A stretch of DNA of 64,000 nucleotides from Capnocytophaga leadbetteri (lineage in GTDB: Bacteria; Bacteroidota; Bacteroidia; Flavobacteriales; Flavobacteriaceae). Positions 42,839 through 51,919 of the stretch are shown in pieces (positions within the stretch are counted from its first letter, which is position 1; each line of letters opens with the position of its first letter). The stretch lies in the NCBI RefSeq assembly GCF_003054025.1, contig NZ_QBKG01000002.1, positions 163,553 through 227,552 of the forward strand. Direction: 5' to 3'. The notes beneath the pieces were generated by a model, which saw only the letters and a list, made by a program, of their open reading frames with translations, ran no database searches and was not told where the DNA came from. Made by a program: the position numbers and the translations under genes.

Positions 42839-45416
42839 TAAATACCAATTTTCCGTCGAAAGCGTCTAAGAGTATGGTGCTGTCTTTGTGGATATTGCCA
42901 CTTAGTATTTCTTTAGAAAGGCGGTTGAGCACTTCCTTCTGAATGATACGTTTTACAGGACGGGCACCAAACTGAGGGTCAAAGCCTTTTTGTGCTAAGT
43001 AGTCTACCGCTTCGTCGGTGGCATCTATAAGAATACCTTCTTTAGCTACCATTTTGATAACTGCATCGAGTTGTAAACGCACGATACTGCGGATATTGTT
43101 GGCGTTGAGCGGTGTAAACATTATGATGTCGTCAATACGGTTCAGAAACTCAGGACGTACTGTCTGTTTGAGCAGTTGTAGCACTTCGTTTTTAGAGGTT
43201 TCAATAGCGCGCTCAGTGTCATTGGCGTACTTGTCGAACGCTTCTTGAATAAGCTGACTACCCATATTAGAGGTCATAATGATAATGGTATTTTTGAAGT
43301 CGGCAGTACGACCTTTATTGTCGGTTAAGCGTCCTTCGTCTAACACCTGCAAAAGAATATTGAAAGTGTCAGGGTGTGCTTTTTCAATCTCGTCTAACAA
43401 GATGACAGAATACGGACGGCGACGTACGGCTTCGGTTAGCTGACCACCTTCTTCGTAACCTACATATCCTGGAGGCGCGCCTACCAATCTGCTTACAGCG
43501 TGTTTCTCTTGGTACTCACTCATATCGATACGCGTCATTGCGTTTTCATCGTCAAAGAGGTATTCAGCCAAGGCTTTGGCAAGTTCCGTCTTACCGACTC
43601 CTGTAGTACCTAAGAAAAGGAATGAACCTATAGGGCGACGAGGGTCTTGCAAGCCTGCACGGCTACGGCGTATGGCATCTGATACCGCTTCTATAGCCTC
43701 CTCTTGACCTACTACACGTTTGTGCAATTCGCTTTCGAGTTTTAATAACTTTTCGCGTTCGCCTTGTAGCATTTTCGATACTGGTATGCCTGTCCATTTA
43801 GCTACTACCTCAGCTATATCTTCAGCTGTAACCTCTTCTTTTACTAAGCTATTAGCTTCACTTTTGTTGTCTAAGTTCTCTTGCAAAGCAGCCAATTTAG
43901 CTTCAGCTTCTTTTATTTTGCCGTAGCGCAACTCAGCCACTTTTCCGTAATCGCCTTCGCGTTCGGCTCTGCTCGCTTCTAGTTTGTACTGCTCAATAGC
44001 TTCTTTGGTGGCTTGTACCTCATCAATCACGCCCTTTTCGCCTTGCCATTTAGCATAAATAGCGTTGCGTTCTTCTTTCAGGTTAGCCAAATCTACGTTG
44101 AGTATTTTGAGTTTAGCCTCATCATTTTCGCGTTTGATAGCCTCAATCTCTATTTCGAGCTGCATTATCTTGCGGTCGAGTACGTCTAACTCTTCAGGTT
44201 TAGAGTTGATTTCCATACGCAGTTTAGCAGCCGCCTCGTCCATTAGGTCGATGGCCTTGTCGGGCAAGAAACGATTGGTGATGTAGCGTTCAGAAAGCTC
44301 TACCGCTGCAATGATAGCCTCGTCTTTGATGCGCACCTTGTGGTGAGTTTCGTATTTTTCTTTGATACCACGAAGGATAGAAATAGCACTTTCGGTATCA
44401 GGTTCTTCTACCATTACTTTTTGGAAACGACGTTCTAGCGCCTTGTCTTTTTCGAAGTACTTTTGATACTCATCGAGGGTAGTAGCCCCAATAGCACGTA
44501 GTTCACCACGAGCTAAAGCCGGTTTTAAGATGTTGGCAGCGTCCATAGCACCTTCGCCACCACCAGCCCCTACAAGGGTGTGGATTTCGTCAATAAACAA
44601 GATGATGCTACCGTCAGAGCTGGTTACCTCTTTCACTACCGATTTGAGTCGCTCTTCAAACTCACCTTTATATTTGGCTCCTGCGATAAGGGCACCCATA
44701 TCGAGCGAGTAAATTACTTTGTCTTTAAGGTTTTCGGGTACATCGCCTTTTACGATACGGTGTGCCAAACCTTCGGCGATAGCAGTTTTACCAACCCCTG
44801 GTTCACCTACCAGCATAGGGTTATTTTTGGTTCTACGCGAAAGGATTTGTAGCACGCGGCGTATCTCCTCATCACGACCAATCACAGGGTCGAGCTTGCC
44901 ACTATCAGCCAGCTGATTGAGGTTTTTAGCGTATTTGTTAAGCGAGTTATAAGTATCTTCAGCCGATGCGGAAGTTACTCGTTCGCCTTTGCGCAGCTCT
45001 TGAATGGCTTTCTCCATTTCTTTTTCGCTTACACCTTGGTCTTTGAGGGCTTGTGCTATCTTGCTATTACTTTTGAAGATAGCTAAAAGCAAGTGCTCTA
45101 ACGATACGTATTCGTCGTTCCATTTTTTTGCGATGTTAGCCGCTTCGTTGAGCATAGTATTGGCTTCGCGAGAGATGCCCATACTACCCCCCGTTACTTT
45201 TGGAAAAGACTGTAAGGCAGCTTCTAAGTTTTTGCTGAGCTGTTCGCGGTTGATGTTCAGTTTTTTAAAGAGGAAAGGCAACACGTTTTCGTCTACTTGC
45301 TCGATAGCTTTAAAGAAGTGTTCGCATTGCAATTCCTGATGCCCGTATTGTTGGGCAATTTGCTGAGCGGTTTGTACCGCTTCTTGCGCTTTGATAGTAA
45401 ATGTATTGAAGTTCAT
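42831..45416 (-). CDS. clpB: ATP-dependent disaggregase ClpB
   Basis: This 861-residue AAA+ chaperone extracts polypeptides from aggregates with DnaK. It has the N-terminal ClpN repeats ([15 protein letters not shown]...), a first ATPase domain with [15 protein letters not shown], a long coiled-coil middle domain (about residues 400-520), and a second ATPase domain with [19 protein letters not shown] 45416 gives the normal ClpB N-terminus; the in-frame start 27 nt upstream adds no conserved residues. It has a sigma-54-like promoter resembling that of dnaK. Confidence 0.97.
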   Translation of the reverse strand: MNFNTFTIKAQEAVQTAQQIAQQYGHQELQCEHFFKAIEQVDENVLPFLFKKLNINREQLSKNLEAALQSFPKVTGGSMGISREANTMLNEAANIAKKWNDEYVSLEHLLLAIFKSNSKIAQALKDQGVSEKEMEKAIQELRKGERVTSASAEDTYNSLNKYAKNLNQLADSGKLDPVIGRDEEIRRVLQILSRRTKNNPMLVGEPGVGKTAIAEGLAHRIVKGDVPENLKDKVIYSLDMGALIAGAKYKGEFEERLKSVVKEVTSSDGSIILFIDEIHTLVGAGGGEGAMDAANILKPALARGELRAIGATTLDEYQKYFEKDKALERRFQKVMVEEPDTESAISILRGIKEKYETHHKVRIKDEAIIAAVELSERYITNRFLPDKAIDLMDEAAAKLRMEINSKPEELDVLDRKIMQLEIEIEAIKRENDEAKLKILNVDLANLKEERNAIYAKWQGEKGVIDEVQATKEAIEQYKLEASRAEREGDYGKVAELRYGKIKEAEAKLAALQENLDNKSEANSLVKEEVTAEDIAEVVAKWTGIPVSKMLQGEREKLLKLESELHKRVVGQEEAIEAVSDAIRRSRAGLQDPRRPIGSFLFLGTTGVGKTELAKALAEYLFDDENAMTRIDMSEYQEKHAVSRLVGAPPGYVGYEEGGQLTEAVRRRPYSVILLDEIEKAHPDTFNILLQVLDEGRLTDNKGRTADFKNTIIIMTSNMGSQLIQEAFDKYANDTERAIETSKNEVLQLLKQTVRPEFLNRIDDIIMFTPLNANNIRSIVRLQLDAVIKMVAKEGILIDATDEAVDYLAQKGFDPQFGARPVKRIIQKEVLNRLSKEILSGNIHKDSTILLDAFDGKLVFRN

Positions 45417-45458
45417 ATTAAATTCTTTTTTAGGGTTCAACAATCTCGCATAGGGTAA

Positions 45459-45476
45459 GGCAATAGTTGTGCCAAT
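45459..45476 (-). promoter_or_regulatory. Sigma-54 promoter of clpB
   Basis: ATTGGCACAACTATTGCC on the minus strand is an exact match to TTGGCAC-N5-TTGC, with GG and GC 10 nt apart. It lies about 45 nt before the ATG. Confidence 0.65.
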
Positions 45477-45485
45477 GCTTAATAA

Positions 45486-45521
45486 CTGACAAAATGACAG
45501 TTTTTGGTGACAAAATGACAG
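45486..45521. promoter_or_regulatory. Two direct repeats of TGACAAAATGACAG upstream of clpB
   Basis: The copies are at 45487-45500 and 45508-45521. The nearer copy lies 13 nt upstream of the -24 GG, matching the position of the dnaK inverted repeat. They are candidate activator or repressor sites. Confidence 0.5.
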
Positions 45522-45653
45522 TTTTATGATTTTTGTAGATAGTTTTTCTGTTTTTTGGCTGTTAGTTAGTTGTTTCTACTTTGTGGGTTGTTCGGTGTTT
45601 CTGTATTGTTCTTATATCGTTCCTGTATCTGAGCTAAAGGGAAGGGATAAAAG

Positions 45654-45694
45654 AAAAAAAGACTGTCTGAAAAGTTTTCAGACAGTCTTTTTTT
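45654..45694 (-). terminator. Terminator after metK
   Basis: A long perfect hairpin: the core GACTGTCTGAAAA pairs with TTTTCAGACAGTC and is flanked by A7 and T7. It stands between metK and the clpB control region and could work in both directions. Confidence 0.85.
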
Positions 45695-45710
45695 AATTGA
45701 CAATTGATAA

Positions 45711-46961
45711 TTAGTTGAAGAATTTTTCTTTCACTTTATCTACATAATCTAACTTTTCCCAAGTGAAGAGTTCTACCTCTATCTTCTTAGTTCTGTGGTA
45801 AGGTGATGAAAACACTTTAGTTACTACCTTAGGGGTGCGACCCATATGTCCGTACGAAGCGGTTTCGCTATAGATAGGGTTGCGCAGTTTCAGGCGTTGT
45901 TCTATATCGTAAGGGCGTAGCGGGAAGATTTCTTGTATCTTCTTAGCTATTTCGCCATCGGTTAGCTTTACTTTGGCTGTGCCGTAGGTATTTACGTACA
46001 CACCGGTAGGTTCAGCTACCCCTATGGCATAGCTGACTTGCACCAATATTTCATCAGCAACGCCAGCTGCTACTAAGTTTTTGGCGATGTGGCGCATAGC
46101 GTAGGCAGCACTACGGTCTACCTTGCTAGGGTCTTTGCCTGAGAAAGCACCCCCTCCGTGAGCACCTTTACCTCCGTAGGTATCGACTATTATTTTGCGT
46201 CCTGTTAGTCCGGTGTCGCCGTGAGGGCCTCCGATAACGAAAATACCTGTAGGGTTGATATGGTAGATGATGTTTTCGTCGAAGTAAGGCGCATACTGAG
46301 GGTATTTCTTAATCACACGAGGGATAAGTATATTTACTATATCCTCTTTGATTTTCTTAAGCATTTTGCTTTCTGTATCAAAGTCGTCGTGCTGGGTTGA
46401 AATTACTATGGTATTTACGCGCACAGGCTTGTTATCATCGCTGTATTCTAAGGTTACTTGGCTTTTAGCATCAGGGCGTAAGTAGGTTATTTCGCGGTTT
46501 TCGCGGCGTATTTCGGCTAACTCTCTTAGCAAGGCGTGCGATAGGTCTAAAGCAAGCGGCATATAGTTGTCGGTTTCGTTTACCGCATAGCCAAACATCA
46601 TACCTTGGTCGCCAGCCCCTTGTTCTTCAGGCTTGCCGCGCTCAACGCCTTGGTTGATGTCAGGCGACTGCTCGTGTATAGCTGATAGCACCCCGCAAGA
46701 GTTCGCTTCAAACATATATTCGCTTTTGGTATAGCCTATTTGTTTGATAACGTTGCGCGCTATTTGCTGCACATCAATGTAAGTGTTTGATTTTACTTCG
46801 CCAGCAAGAATTACCTGTCCAGTGGTTACGAGGGTTTCGCAAGCCACCTTAGAGTGGGGGTCGAAAGCGAGGAAGTTGTCGATAAGAGCATCGCTAATTT
46901 GGTCAGCGATTTTGTCAGGGTGTCCTTCAGAAACGGACTCAGAGGTAAAAAGATATCCCAT
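45711..46961 (-). CDS. metK: S-adenosylmethionine synthase
   Basis: This 416-residue enzyme makes SAM from methionine and ATP. Visible are the N-terminal [22 protein letters not shown], the signature [36 protein letters not shown] and the P-loop-like [23 protein letters not shown] 46961 gives the conserved start [16 protein letters not shown] riboswitch lies 75-140 nt upstream, so expression is expected to fall when SAM is plentiful. Confidence 0.97.
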   Translation of the reverse strand: MGYLFTSESVSEGHPDKIADQISDALIDNFLAFDPHSKVACETLVTTGQVILAGEVKSNTYIDVQQIARNVIKQIGYTKSEYMFEANSCGVLSAIHEQSPDINQGVERGKPEEQGAGDQGMMFGYAVNETDNYMPLALDLSHALLRELAEIRRENREITYLRPDAKSQVTLEYSDDNKPVRVNTIVISTQHDDFDTESKMLKKIKEDIVNILIPRVIKKYPQYAPYFDENIIYHINPTGIFVIGGPHGDTGLTGRKIIVDTYGGKGAHGGGAFSGKDPSKVDRSAAYAMRHIAKNLVAAGVADEILVQVSYAIGVAEPTGVYVNTYGTAKVKLTDGEIAKKIQEIFPLRPYDIEQRLKLRNPIYSETASYGHMGRTPKVVTKVFSSPYHRTKKIEVELFTWEKLDYVDKVKEKFFN

Positions 46962-47035
46962 TGTTATATGTGATTTGTAGAGGATAATTAGCACTTAATC
47001 AATGGGGTACTACTAAAAAAGAAGTAATAAAAGAT

Positions 47036-47101
47036 TACTGTTTTAGCATTTTTTGGGGAGTACCCCAAGAGGTTGCAATCAGTACAAATTTGTCCTCTTG
47101 T
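47036..47101 (-). promoter_or_regulatory. SAM-II riboswitch upstream of metK
   Basis: On the minus strand P1 is formed by CAAGAGG (47094-47100) and CCTCTTG (47066-47072). The P1 loop contains TACTGATTGCAA, and its TACTG (47080-47084) pairs with CAGTA (47036-47040) downstream to form the P2 pseudoknot. The conserved ATGCTAAAA run precedes the P2 3' strand. This is the H-type pseudoknot of SAM-II RNAs, known from Bacteroidota and Alphaproteobacteria. An extra TTGGGG-TACT-CCCCAA hairpin sits between P1 and the conserved 3' strand. Confidence 0.75.
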
Positions 47102-47115
47102 TATTATTTTCGGGG

Positions 47116-47145
47116 CAAAGATAATGATAATTTGCTAATTAGCAA
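47116..47145 (-). promoter_or_regulatory. Promoter of the metK transcript
   Basis: TTG (47143-47145) and TATCTTTG (47116-47123) on the minus strand are 19 nt apart. Transcription would start just before the riboswitch. Confidence 0.6.
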
Positions 47146-47171
47146 GTATATAATTAGCAAATTATCATTAT
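47121..47171. repeat. 20-bp perfect inverted repeat overlapping the metK promoter
   Basis: Arms 47121-47140 and 47152-47171 are perfectly complementary around an 11-nt loop. The arms contain AATTTGCTAATT, a word that recurs in other intergenic gaps here. Confidence 0.75.
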
Positions 47172-47194
47172 TCAGAAAAAAAGTAGTTGCTCGA

Positions 47195-47734
47195 TTACAG
47201 TCCGATAACGATACCTACGTGAGGTACTAAGCCCGAACTGAAAATACTTTTATCTTTTTTGTACAATACGTTATAGCTTGCACCTATTTGCAAATAGGTA
47301 TTATTGCTCAATTGCTGCATATAACCTCCGCCGAGGTAAAGGGCGTCTTCTTCGGTGTTATGGGTGTAACTAGTGCTTTTGTTCTTGAGCGATACAAAAT
47401 AGTGTTGAAAAGAACTACTCAGATAGGCTGCTCTTCCGATATAATAGGCTAATGAAGGGCCTACCCCCAGAGAGAGGCTGCGGTAGTACTCAGTGTGTTG
47501 TAGAGAGCCGTTTACATTGAGGGCGAGCTCTAGATCATTCGTGATTTTATAACCTATACGGGGTGATAAATCTAAACTCAAACCGTAAGTGGTAAAGTTG
47601 ATACCTACATTACCGCCATAGGTTATAGGTGAGTTAGCACTACTTTGGTAAGCAGGCGACAAGATGTTAGTACTCTGCGCCATAGCCAAAGAGGTCAGCG
47701 TTAAAAAAGCAAGGCTAAGAAAAAGTTTTTTCAT
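47195..47734 (-). CDS. Small outer-membrane beta-barrel-like protein
   Basis: This 179-residue protein has a signal peptide (MKKLFLSLAFLTLTSLAMAQ). The rest alternates polar and hydrophobic residues, with aromatic-rich strands such as LSLDLSPRIGYKITNDLELALNVNG and LYLGGGYMQQLSNNTYLQIGASYNVLY, ending GLVPHVGIVIGL. It looks like an eight-stranded barrel. The function is unknown. It lies 34 nt after the LolC-like gene and may be co-transcribed. Confidence 0.75.
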   Translation of the reverse strand: MKKLFLSLAFLTLTSLAMAQSTNILSPAYQSSANSPITYGGNVGINFTTYGLSLDLSPRIGYKITNDLELALNVNGSLQHTEYYRSLSLGVGPSLAYYIGRAAYLSSSFQHYFVSLKNKSTSYTHNTEEDALYLGGGYMQQLSNNTYLQIGASYNVLYKKDKSIFSSGLVPHVGIVIGL

Positions 47735-47768
47735 ATTGATATATTTATTTGTTACTAAAAAGTTATTT

Positions 47769-49007
47769 TTAAGCAAACTTCATTGATTTGGTAGGTGAAA
47801 TTTTGGTGATAATATAAGTAGGTATTAACAACATCAGCAGGCAGAGCAGTAGCACCCCAATGTTTAAACATACAATCCACATAGGGGTAAAGGCTATAGG
47901 TACTTCGCTTACGTAGTAGGTGGCAGGGTCTAATTTTACAAGGCTGTAACGCTGCTGTAGATAGAGCAGTGCAAAGCCCAGTACATTGCCCCATAGCAGT
48001 CCTAATCCAATGATATAGGCAGCGTTATAGAGGAATATTTTGCGAATACTTTTATCAGAAGCCCCCATACTTTTGAGGGTGCCAATCATAGGGGTTTTCT
48101 CTAAGATAAGTACTAATATAGCCGTTATCATATTGAAGCCCCCCACGATAATCATAATGCCGATAATGAGGTAGATATTGAAGTCGAACATTCCTAACCA
48201 TTCAAAAATAAAAGGGAATTTCTGAATAATGGTCTGCGAATCGAGGTGGTAATTGGTATGGGCATAGACTTGTTTACCTATATTTTCTATTTGGTTAAAA
48301 TCACTGATGAAGAGTTCGAAACTGCCGATTTCGTCAGCTTGCCATTTGTTTATTTTCTGTATTTGACGCAGGTCGGTGAAGATATAAGACGCATCAAACT
48401 CTTGGAAACCACTGTTGTACAAGCCTACTATTTTGAAGCTACGTTGGTTAGGGGCTTGTGCTGCCTCGTCTTTTAGGAAAATAGCCTGACAGCGGTCGCC
48501 TAATTTTAGGTGCAGACGATTGGCTAAATAGGTAGACATCAGTATCTCATCGGTAACCTCTGCACCATCAACCTTAGGTACACGCCCTTGGGTGATAAAG
48601 TCGCGCATCAGCGACCAATCGTAGTCTTTTCCTACCCCTTTAGCAAGGATAGACTCGTAGGTATCGGGGGTACGGATAATGCCCCCTTTAGTAGCTACCG
48701 CCTGAATGTGGGTAACCTGTGGTACGCTTTTAAAGTTAGGATAAAAATCTTGGTTGATAGAGATAGGTTTGATAGAAACTTCAGAGGCATTATTGTCATA
48801 ATTAAAAATTTGTATATGCCCGTGAAAGACTACTAACTTCTCCCGAATCTTGCGCTGCAAACCGATACCAGTGGCAATAGCGATGAGCATCATCACCATT
48901 CCAACGGCAATTGCAGCTACTGCCATTTTGATAATTGGTGAAGATATTGTACTTTTGTCGCCTTTTGAGAAAATAACTCTTTTCGCTATGAAAAATTCAA
49001 CATTCAA
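47769..49007 (-). CDS. ABC transporter permease of the LolC/E (MacB-FtsX) type
   Basis: This 412-residue inner-membrane permease fits the family that releases lipoproteins from the membrane to LolA. The N-terminal FFIAKRVIFSKGDKSTISSPIIKMAVAAIAVGMVMMLIAI is typical, followed by a periplasmic domain of about 220 residues. Three C-terminal helices include MITAILVLILEKTPMIGTLKSMGASDKSIRKIF. The best start is TTG 49007 (MNVEFF...), since no ATG occurs at the conserved N-terminus and the far longer frame runs into namZ. The first 20 nt overlap the start of namZ on the other strand. Confidence 0.85.
   Translation of the reverse strand: MNVEFFIAKRVIFSKGDKSTISSPIIKMAVAAIAVGMVMMLIAIATGIGLQRKIREKLVVFHGHIQIFNYDNNASEVSIKPISINQDFYPNFKSVPQVTHIQAVATKGGIIRTPDTYESILAKGVGKDYDWSLMRDFITQGRVPKVDGAEVTDEILMSTYLANRLHLKLGDRCQAIFLKDEAAQAPNQRSFKIVGLYNSGFQEFDASYIFTDLRQIQKINKWQADEIGSFELFISDFNQIENIGKQVYAHTNYHLDSQTIIQKFPFIFEWLGMFDFNIYLIIGIMIIVGGFNMITAILVLILEKTPMIGTLKSMGASDKSIRKIFLYNAAYIIGLGLLWGNVLGFALLYLQQRYSLVKLDPATYYVSEVPIAFTPMWIVCLNIGVLLLCLLMLLIPTYIITKISPTKSMKFA
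48927..48957 (+). promoter_or_regulatory. Promoter of namZ, inside the LolC-like coding region
   Basis: TTTG (48927-48930) and TACTTTTG (48950-48957) are 19 nt apart, about 30 nt before the namZ ATG. Both lie within the first codons of the divergent permease gene. Confidence 0.6.
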
Positions 49008-50232
49008 TTCGATAATCAATTTTAGAAGTGCCAAAATTACACTTTTTTTCTTATGTACGCTCATTTCGTGCAAAAATAATGGGCAGCAGTCGGCTACTAC
49101 TATTGAGAAAAAAGCAGAGAAACACAGTAAGGAAGTAGTGGTGGGGGCTAACCGTATGTATCTGTATATTAAAGATTTGCAGGATAAAAATATAGGGGTT
49201 GTCACTAACCAAACCGGCATCGTAAAGACCGAAAAAGGCAAGTATGTACATTTGGTTGATACGCTGCTAAAAAAGAAAATAAAGCTAACTAAAGTATTTG
49301 CTCCTGAGCACGGTTTTAGAGGAGAAGCCGATGCTGGCGAAGTGGTAAAAGATGGTAAAGATACCCACACAGGGCTGCCAATAGTATCGCTATACGGCAA
49401 AAATAAGAAGCCTACTGCCGAGCAGCTAAAAGGTATTGAGCTGATGCTCTTTGACCTGCAAGATGTAGGAGCCCGTTTTTATACTTATATCTCTACCTTG
49501 CATTATGTGATGGAGGCTTGTGCTGAGGCGCATATTCCGCTTATTGTTTTAGACCGCCCTAACCCTAATGGACACTACATTGATGGGCCTGTGTTGCAGC
49601 CCGCTTTCAAAAGCTTTATCGGTATGCACCCTGTGCCAGTAGTCTATGGAATGACCATAGGCGAGTATGCGCAGATGATTAATGGCGAAAAATGGCTTGC
49701 CAAGTCAGTTACAACCGACTTAAAAGTTATATCGCTTGCTAATTACACCCACCAAACGGCTTATAGTTTGCCGGTGAAGCCATCGCCTAATTTGCCTAAT
49801 GAGGCTTCAGTTAATTTGTACCCCAGTTTGTGTTTTTTCGAGGGGACGAATGTTAGTATGGGGCGAGGCACTAATAAGCAGTTTCAAATATACGGAGCTC
49901 CTTACTTTGATAAGACCGCGTTTCACTTTACGCCTAAGCCCAATGCCGGCGATAAAAGTCCGAAGTTTAATGGCAAAGTATGTTACGGTGAAGACCTGAG
50001 CAAGACAGCCCCCTTATCACAACTGAATTTGACGTGGCTAAAAAAAGCATTTGAGCAAGGGAAAGGCGTTAAAACATCTTTTTTTACTGCTTCTTTCAAC
50101 AAAATAGCTGGCAACGACCTACTGAAGAAACAAATCACTGAGGGGAAAACTGAGGCCGAAATACGCCAAAGCTGGCAGAAAGACCTCGATAAATTCAAAG
50201 AAATAAGAAAGAAATACCTATTATATAAATAA
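48988..50232 (+). CDS. namZ: Exo-beta-N-acetylmuramidase NamZ-like lipoprotein (DUF1343)
   Basis: This 414-residue protein belongs to DUF1343, whose characterised member NamZ removes terminal MurNAc during cell-wall recycling. The conserved segments are IGVVTNQTGIV, VFAPEHGFRGEADAGE, MLFDLQDVGARFYTYISTLHYVMEA, VLDRPNPNG and FFEGTNVSMGRGTNKQF. A lipoprotein signal (ITLFFLCTLISC) is preceded by a rather long N-region of about 16 residues. ATG 48988 is the only start after the promoter. Confidence 0.88.
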   Translation: MKNSTFNSIINFRSAKITLFFLCTLISCKNNGQQSATTIEKKAEKHSKEVVVGANRMYLYIKDLQDKNIGVVTNQTGIVKTEKGKYVHLVDTLLKKKIKLTKVFAPEHGFRGEADAGEVVKDGKDTHTGLPIVSLYGKNKKPTAEQLKGIELMLFDLQDVGARFYTYISTLHYVMEACAEAHIPLIVLDRPNPNGHYIDGPVLQPAFKSFIGMHPVPVVYGMTIGEYAQMINGEKWLAKSVTTDLKVISLANYTHQTAYSLPVKPSPNLPNEASVNLYPSLCFFEGTNVSMGRGTNKQFQIYGAPYFDKTAFHFTPKPNAGDKSPKFNGKVCYGEDLSKTAPLSQLNLTWLKKAFEQGKGVKTSFFTASFNKIAGNDLLKKQITEGKTEAEIRQSWQKDLDKFKEIRKKYLLYK

Positions 50233-50238
50233 AAGTTG

Positions 50239-50246
50239 TATCTTTG
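50239..50246 (+). promoter_or_regulatory. -7 element upstream of the U32 gene
   Basis: TATCTTTG, 20 nt before the ATG; no clear -33 TTTG is seen. Confidence 0.45.
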
Positions 50247-50265
50247 CACCCTCACTCACTATAAA

Positions 50266-51507
50266 ATGACAAATACAGGAAAAATTGAACTAATGGCACC
50301 TGCGGGTAACTTTGAGTCGCTACAAGCGGCGATAGACAACGGTGCTGACTCAGTATATTTTGGGGTAGACCAGCTGAATATGAGGGCAAGGGCGAGCATC
50401 AACTTTACTATTGCTGACCTTGATGAGATAGCACGCCGTTGTGCCCCTAAGGGTATTCGCACTTACCTCACCCTCAATACTATTATTTACGATCACGACC
50501 TTTCTATCATCAAAACGCTGCTCGATGCTGCTAAAAAAGCTGGGCTTACAGCAGTAATCGCTATGGATCAGGCTGTAATTGCCTATGCAAGGCAGATAGG
50601 GATGGAGGTGCATATTTCTACCCAGATAAATATTACTAATATAGAAACCGTACGCTTCTACGCGATGTTTGCTGATACGATGGTGATGAGCCGCGAGCTG
50701 AGTTTGCGACAAATCAAAAAGATATGCGAGCAGATAGAAAAGGAGCAAATAAAGGGGCCTTCGGGCAATTTGGTAGAAGTAGAAATATTTGGACACGGAG
50801 CCCTCTGTATGGCAGTGTCGGGCAAGTGTTACCTAAGTTTGCACTCGCATAACTCATCAGCTAATAGAGGGGCTTGTAAGCAAAACTGTCGGAAGAAATA
50901 CACCGTAATTGACCAAGAGAGCGGTTTTGAGATAGAATTGGATAATGAGTATATGATGTCGCCTAAAGACCTTTGCACTATAGACTTCCTTGACCAAGTA
51001 ATCGATACGGGGGCGAAGGTGCTAAAAATAGAAGGTCGTGGGCGCGCGCCTGAGTATGTGGCTACCGTTATCCGTACCTATCGTGAGGCGATAGATGCTT
51101 ATTACGCAGGTACTTATAGCAAAGATAAATTTGAGGGGTGGATAGAAGCCCTTAAGACAGTGTATAATCGCGGGTTCTGGGGTGGTTATTATTTAGGACA
51201 AAAACTCGGCGAATGGAGCGAGAACCCAGGCTCTAATGCTACCCAAAAGAAAGTGTATATAGGCCAAGGTAAGCACTATTTTCCTAAAACAGGTATAGCT
51301 GAGTTTGCTATTGAGGCTTTTGATATAAAGATAGGCGACAAGCTGCTTATCACAGGGCCTTCTACAGGAGTGCAAGAGCTTGAACTAACAAGTATGATGG
51401 TAAATGACGTCCCTGCCGAACGCGCTAAAAAAGGAGATTCGTGCACCATCAAAACTGATTTTAGAGTACGCTTATCAGATAAATTGTATAAAATAGTGAA
51501 GAATTAG
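50266..51507 (+). CDS. Peptidase U32 family protein (TrhP-like)
   Basis: This 413-residue protein starts IELMAPAGNFESLQAAIDNGADSVYFGV and has the U32 signature VEIFGHGALCMAVSGKCYLS. It is followed by SANRGACKQNCRKKYTV, whose cysteines probably bind an Fe-S cluster. Members related to E. coli YegQ (TrhP) make 5-hydroxyuridine in tRNA using prephenate; this is the most likely role, though U32 also includes RlhA and ubiquinone enzymes. ATG 50266 follows the -7 element, so the longer frame is rejected. Confidence 0.85.
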   Translation: MTNTGKIELMAPAGNFESLQAAIDNGADSVYFGVDQLNMRARASINFTIADLDEIARRCAPKGIRTYLTLNTIIYDHDLSIIKTLLDAAKKAGLTAVIAMDQAVIAYARQIGMEVHISTQINITNIETVRFYAMFADTMVMSRELSLRQIKKICEQIEKEQIKGPSGNLVEVEIFGHGALCMAVSGKCYLSLHSHNSSANRGACKQNCRKKYTVIDQESGFEIELDNEYMMSPKDLCTIDFLDQVIDTGAKVLKIEGRGRAPEYVATVIRTYREAIDAYYAGTYSKDKFEGWIEALKTVYNRGFWGGYYLGQKLGEWSENPGSNATQKKVYIGQGKHYFPKTGIAEFAIEAFDIKIGDKLLITGPSTGVQELELTSMMVNDVPAERAKKGDSCTIKTDFRVRLSDKLYKIVKN

Positions 51508-51643
51508 TCGTTAGTAAATTAGTCGTTAGTCGTTAGAAAGCGACTTGAAGATTAGAGATTAAAAACTAATATGCTAAAGGCTAACGACTAGAGACTAACG
51601 TACTAACGACTAGAGACTAACGACTAAAGGCTAACGACTAATA
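51505..51643. repeat. Intergenic foldback of TTAGTCGTTAG / CTAACGACTAA repeats
   Basis: The left part carries TTAGTCGTTAG copies and the right part the complementary CTAACGACTAA. A 20-nt direct repeat occurs at 51581-51600 and 51603-51622. The two halves can pair as a large imperfect hairpin. Confidence 0.65.
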
Positions 51644-51644
51644 A

Positions 51645-51875
51645 ATGGTAATAGTAACTTTACAACGTGAGAAGTGTATAGGCTGCAACTACTGTGTGGA
51701 GGCGGCTCCTGAGCAGTTTCAGATGTCTAAGAAAGATGGTAAGAGCGTGCTACTGCGTTCTACTGATAAGAAAGGGTTCTTTACACTGAAGAGTTATGAT
51801 GATAGTATTTATGAAGATTGTGAGAAAGCCCAAAAAGCCTGTCCTGTGAAGATTATAACTACAAAGAAACTTTGA
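51645..51875 (+). CDS. Ferredoxin
   Basis: This 76-residue protein has one [4Fe-4S]-type site, CIGCNYCVEAAP near the N-terminus with a distant CPVKII, the usual C-x2-C-x2-C...C-P spacing. It is an electron carrier of the single-cluster type. The redox partner is unknown. It starts at ATG 51645, right after the intergenic repeat. Confidence 0.88.
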   Translation: MVIVTLQREKCIGCNYCVEAAPEQFQMSKKDGKSVLLRSTDKKGFFTLKSYDDSIYEDCEKAQKACPVKIITTKKL

Positions 51876-51919
51876 GTTTTTTTTATAATAAGTCAAATAT
51901 CAACGAAAATATATAACCA

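Noticed and set aside
48850..48987. Longer N-terminus for the DUF1343 gene
   Set aside because: It runs antisense through the conserved start of the LolC-like permease, has a second hydrophobic stretch before the lipoprotein signal, and lies upstream of the promoter.
49008..49400. Longer N-terminus for the LolC-like permease
   Set aside because: The extra 131 residues are antisense to conserved namZ codons; the permease family begins at about FFIAKR.
51505..51643. CRISPR or attachment site in the TTAGTCGTTAG region
   Set aside because: Units are irregular and of both orientations, without constant spacers; no integrase or tRNA is adjacent.
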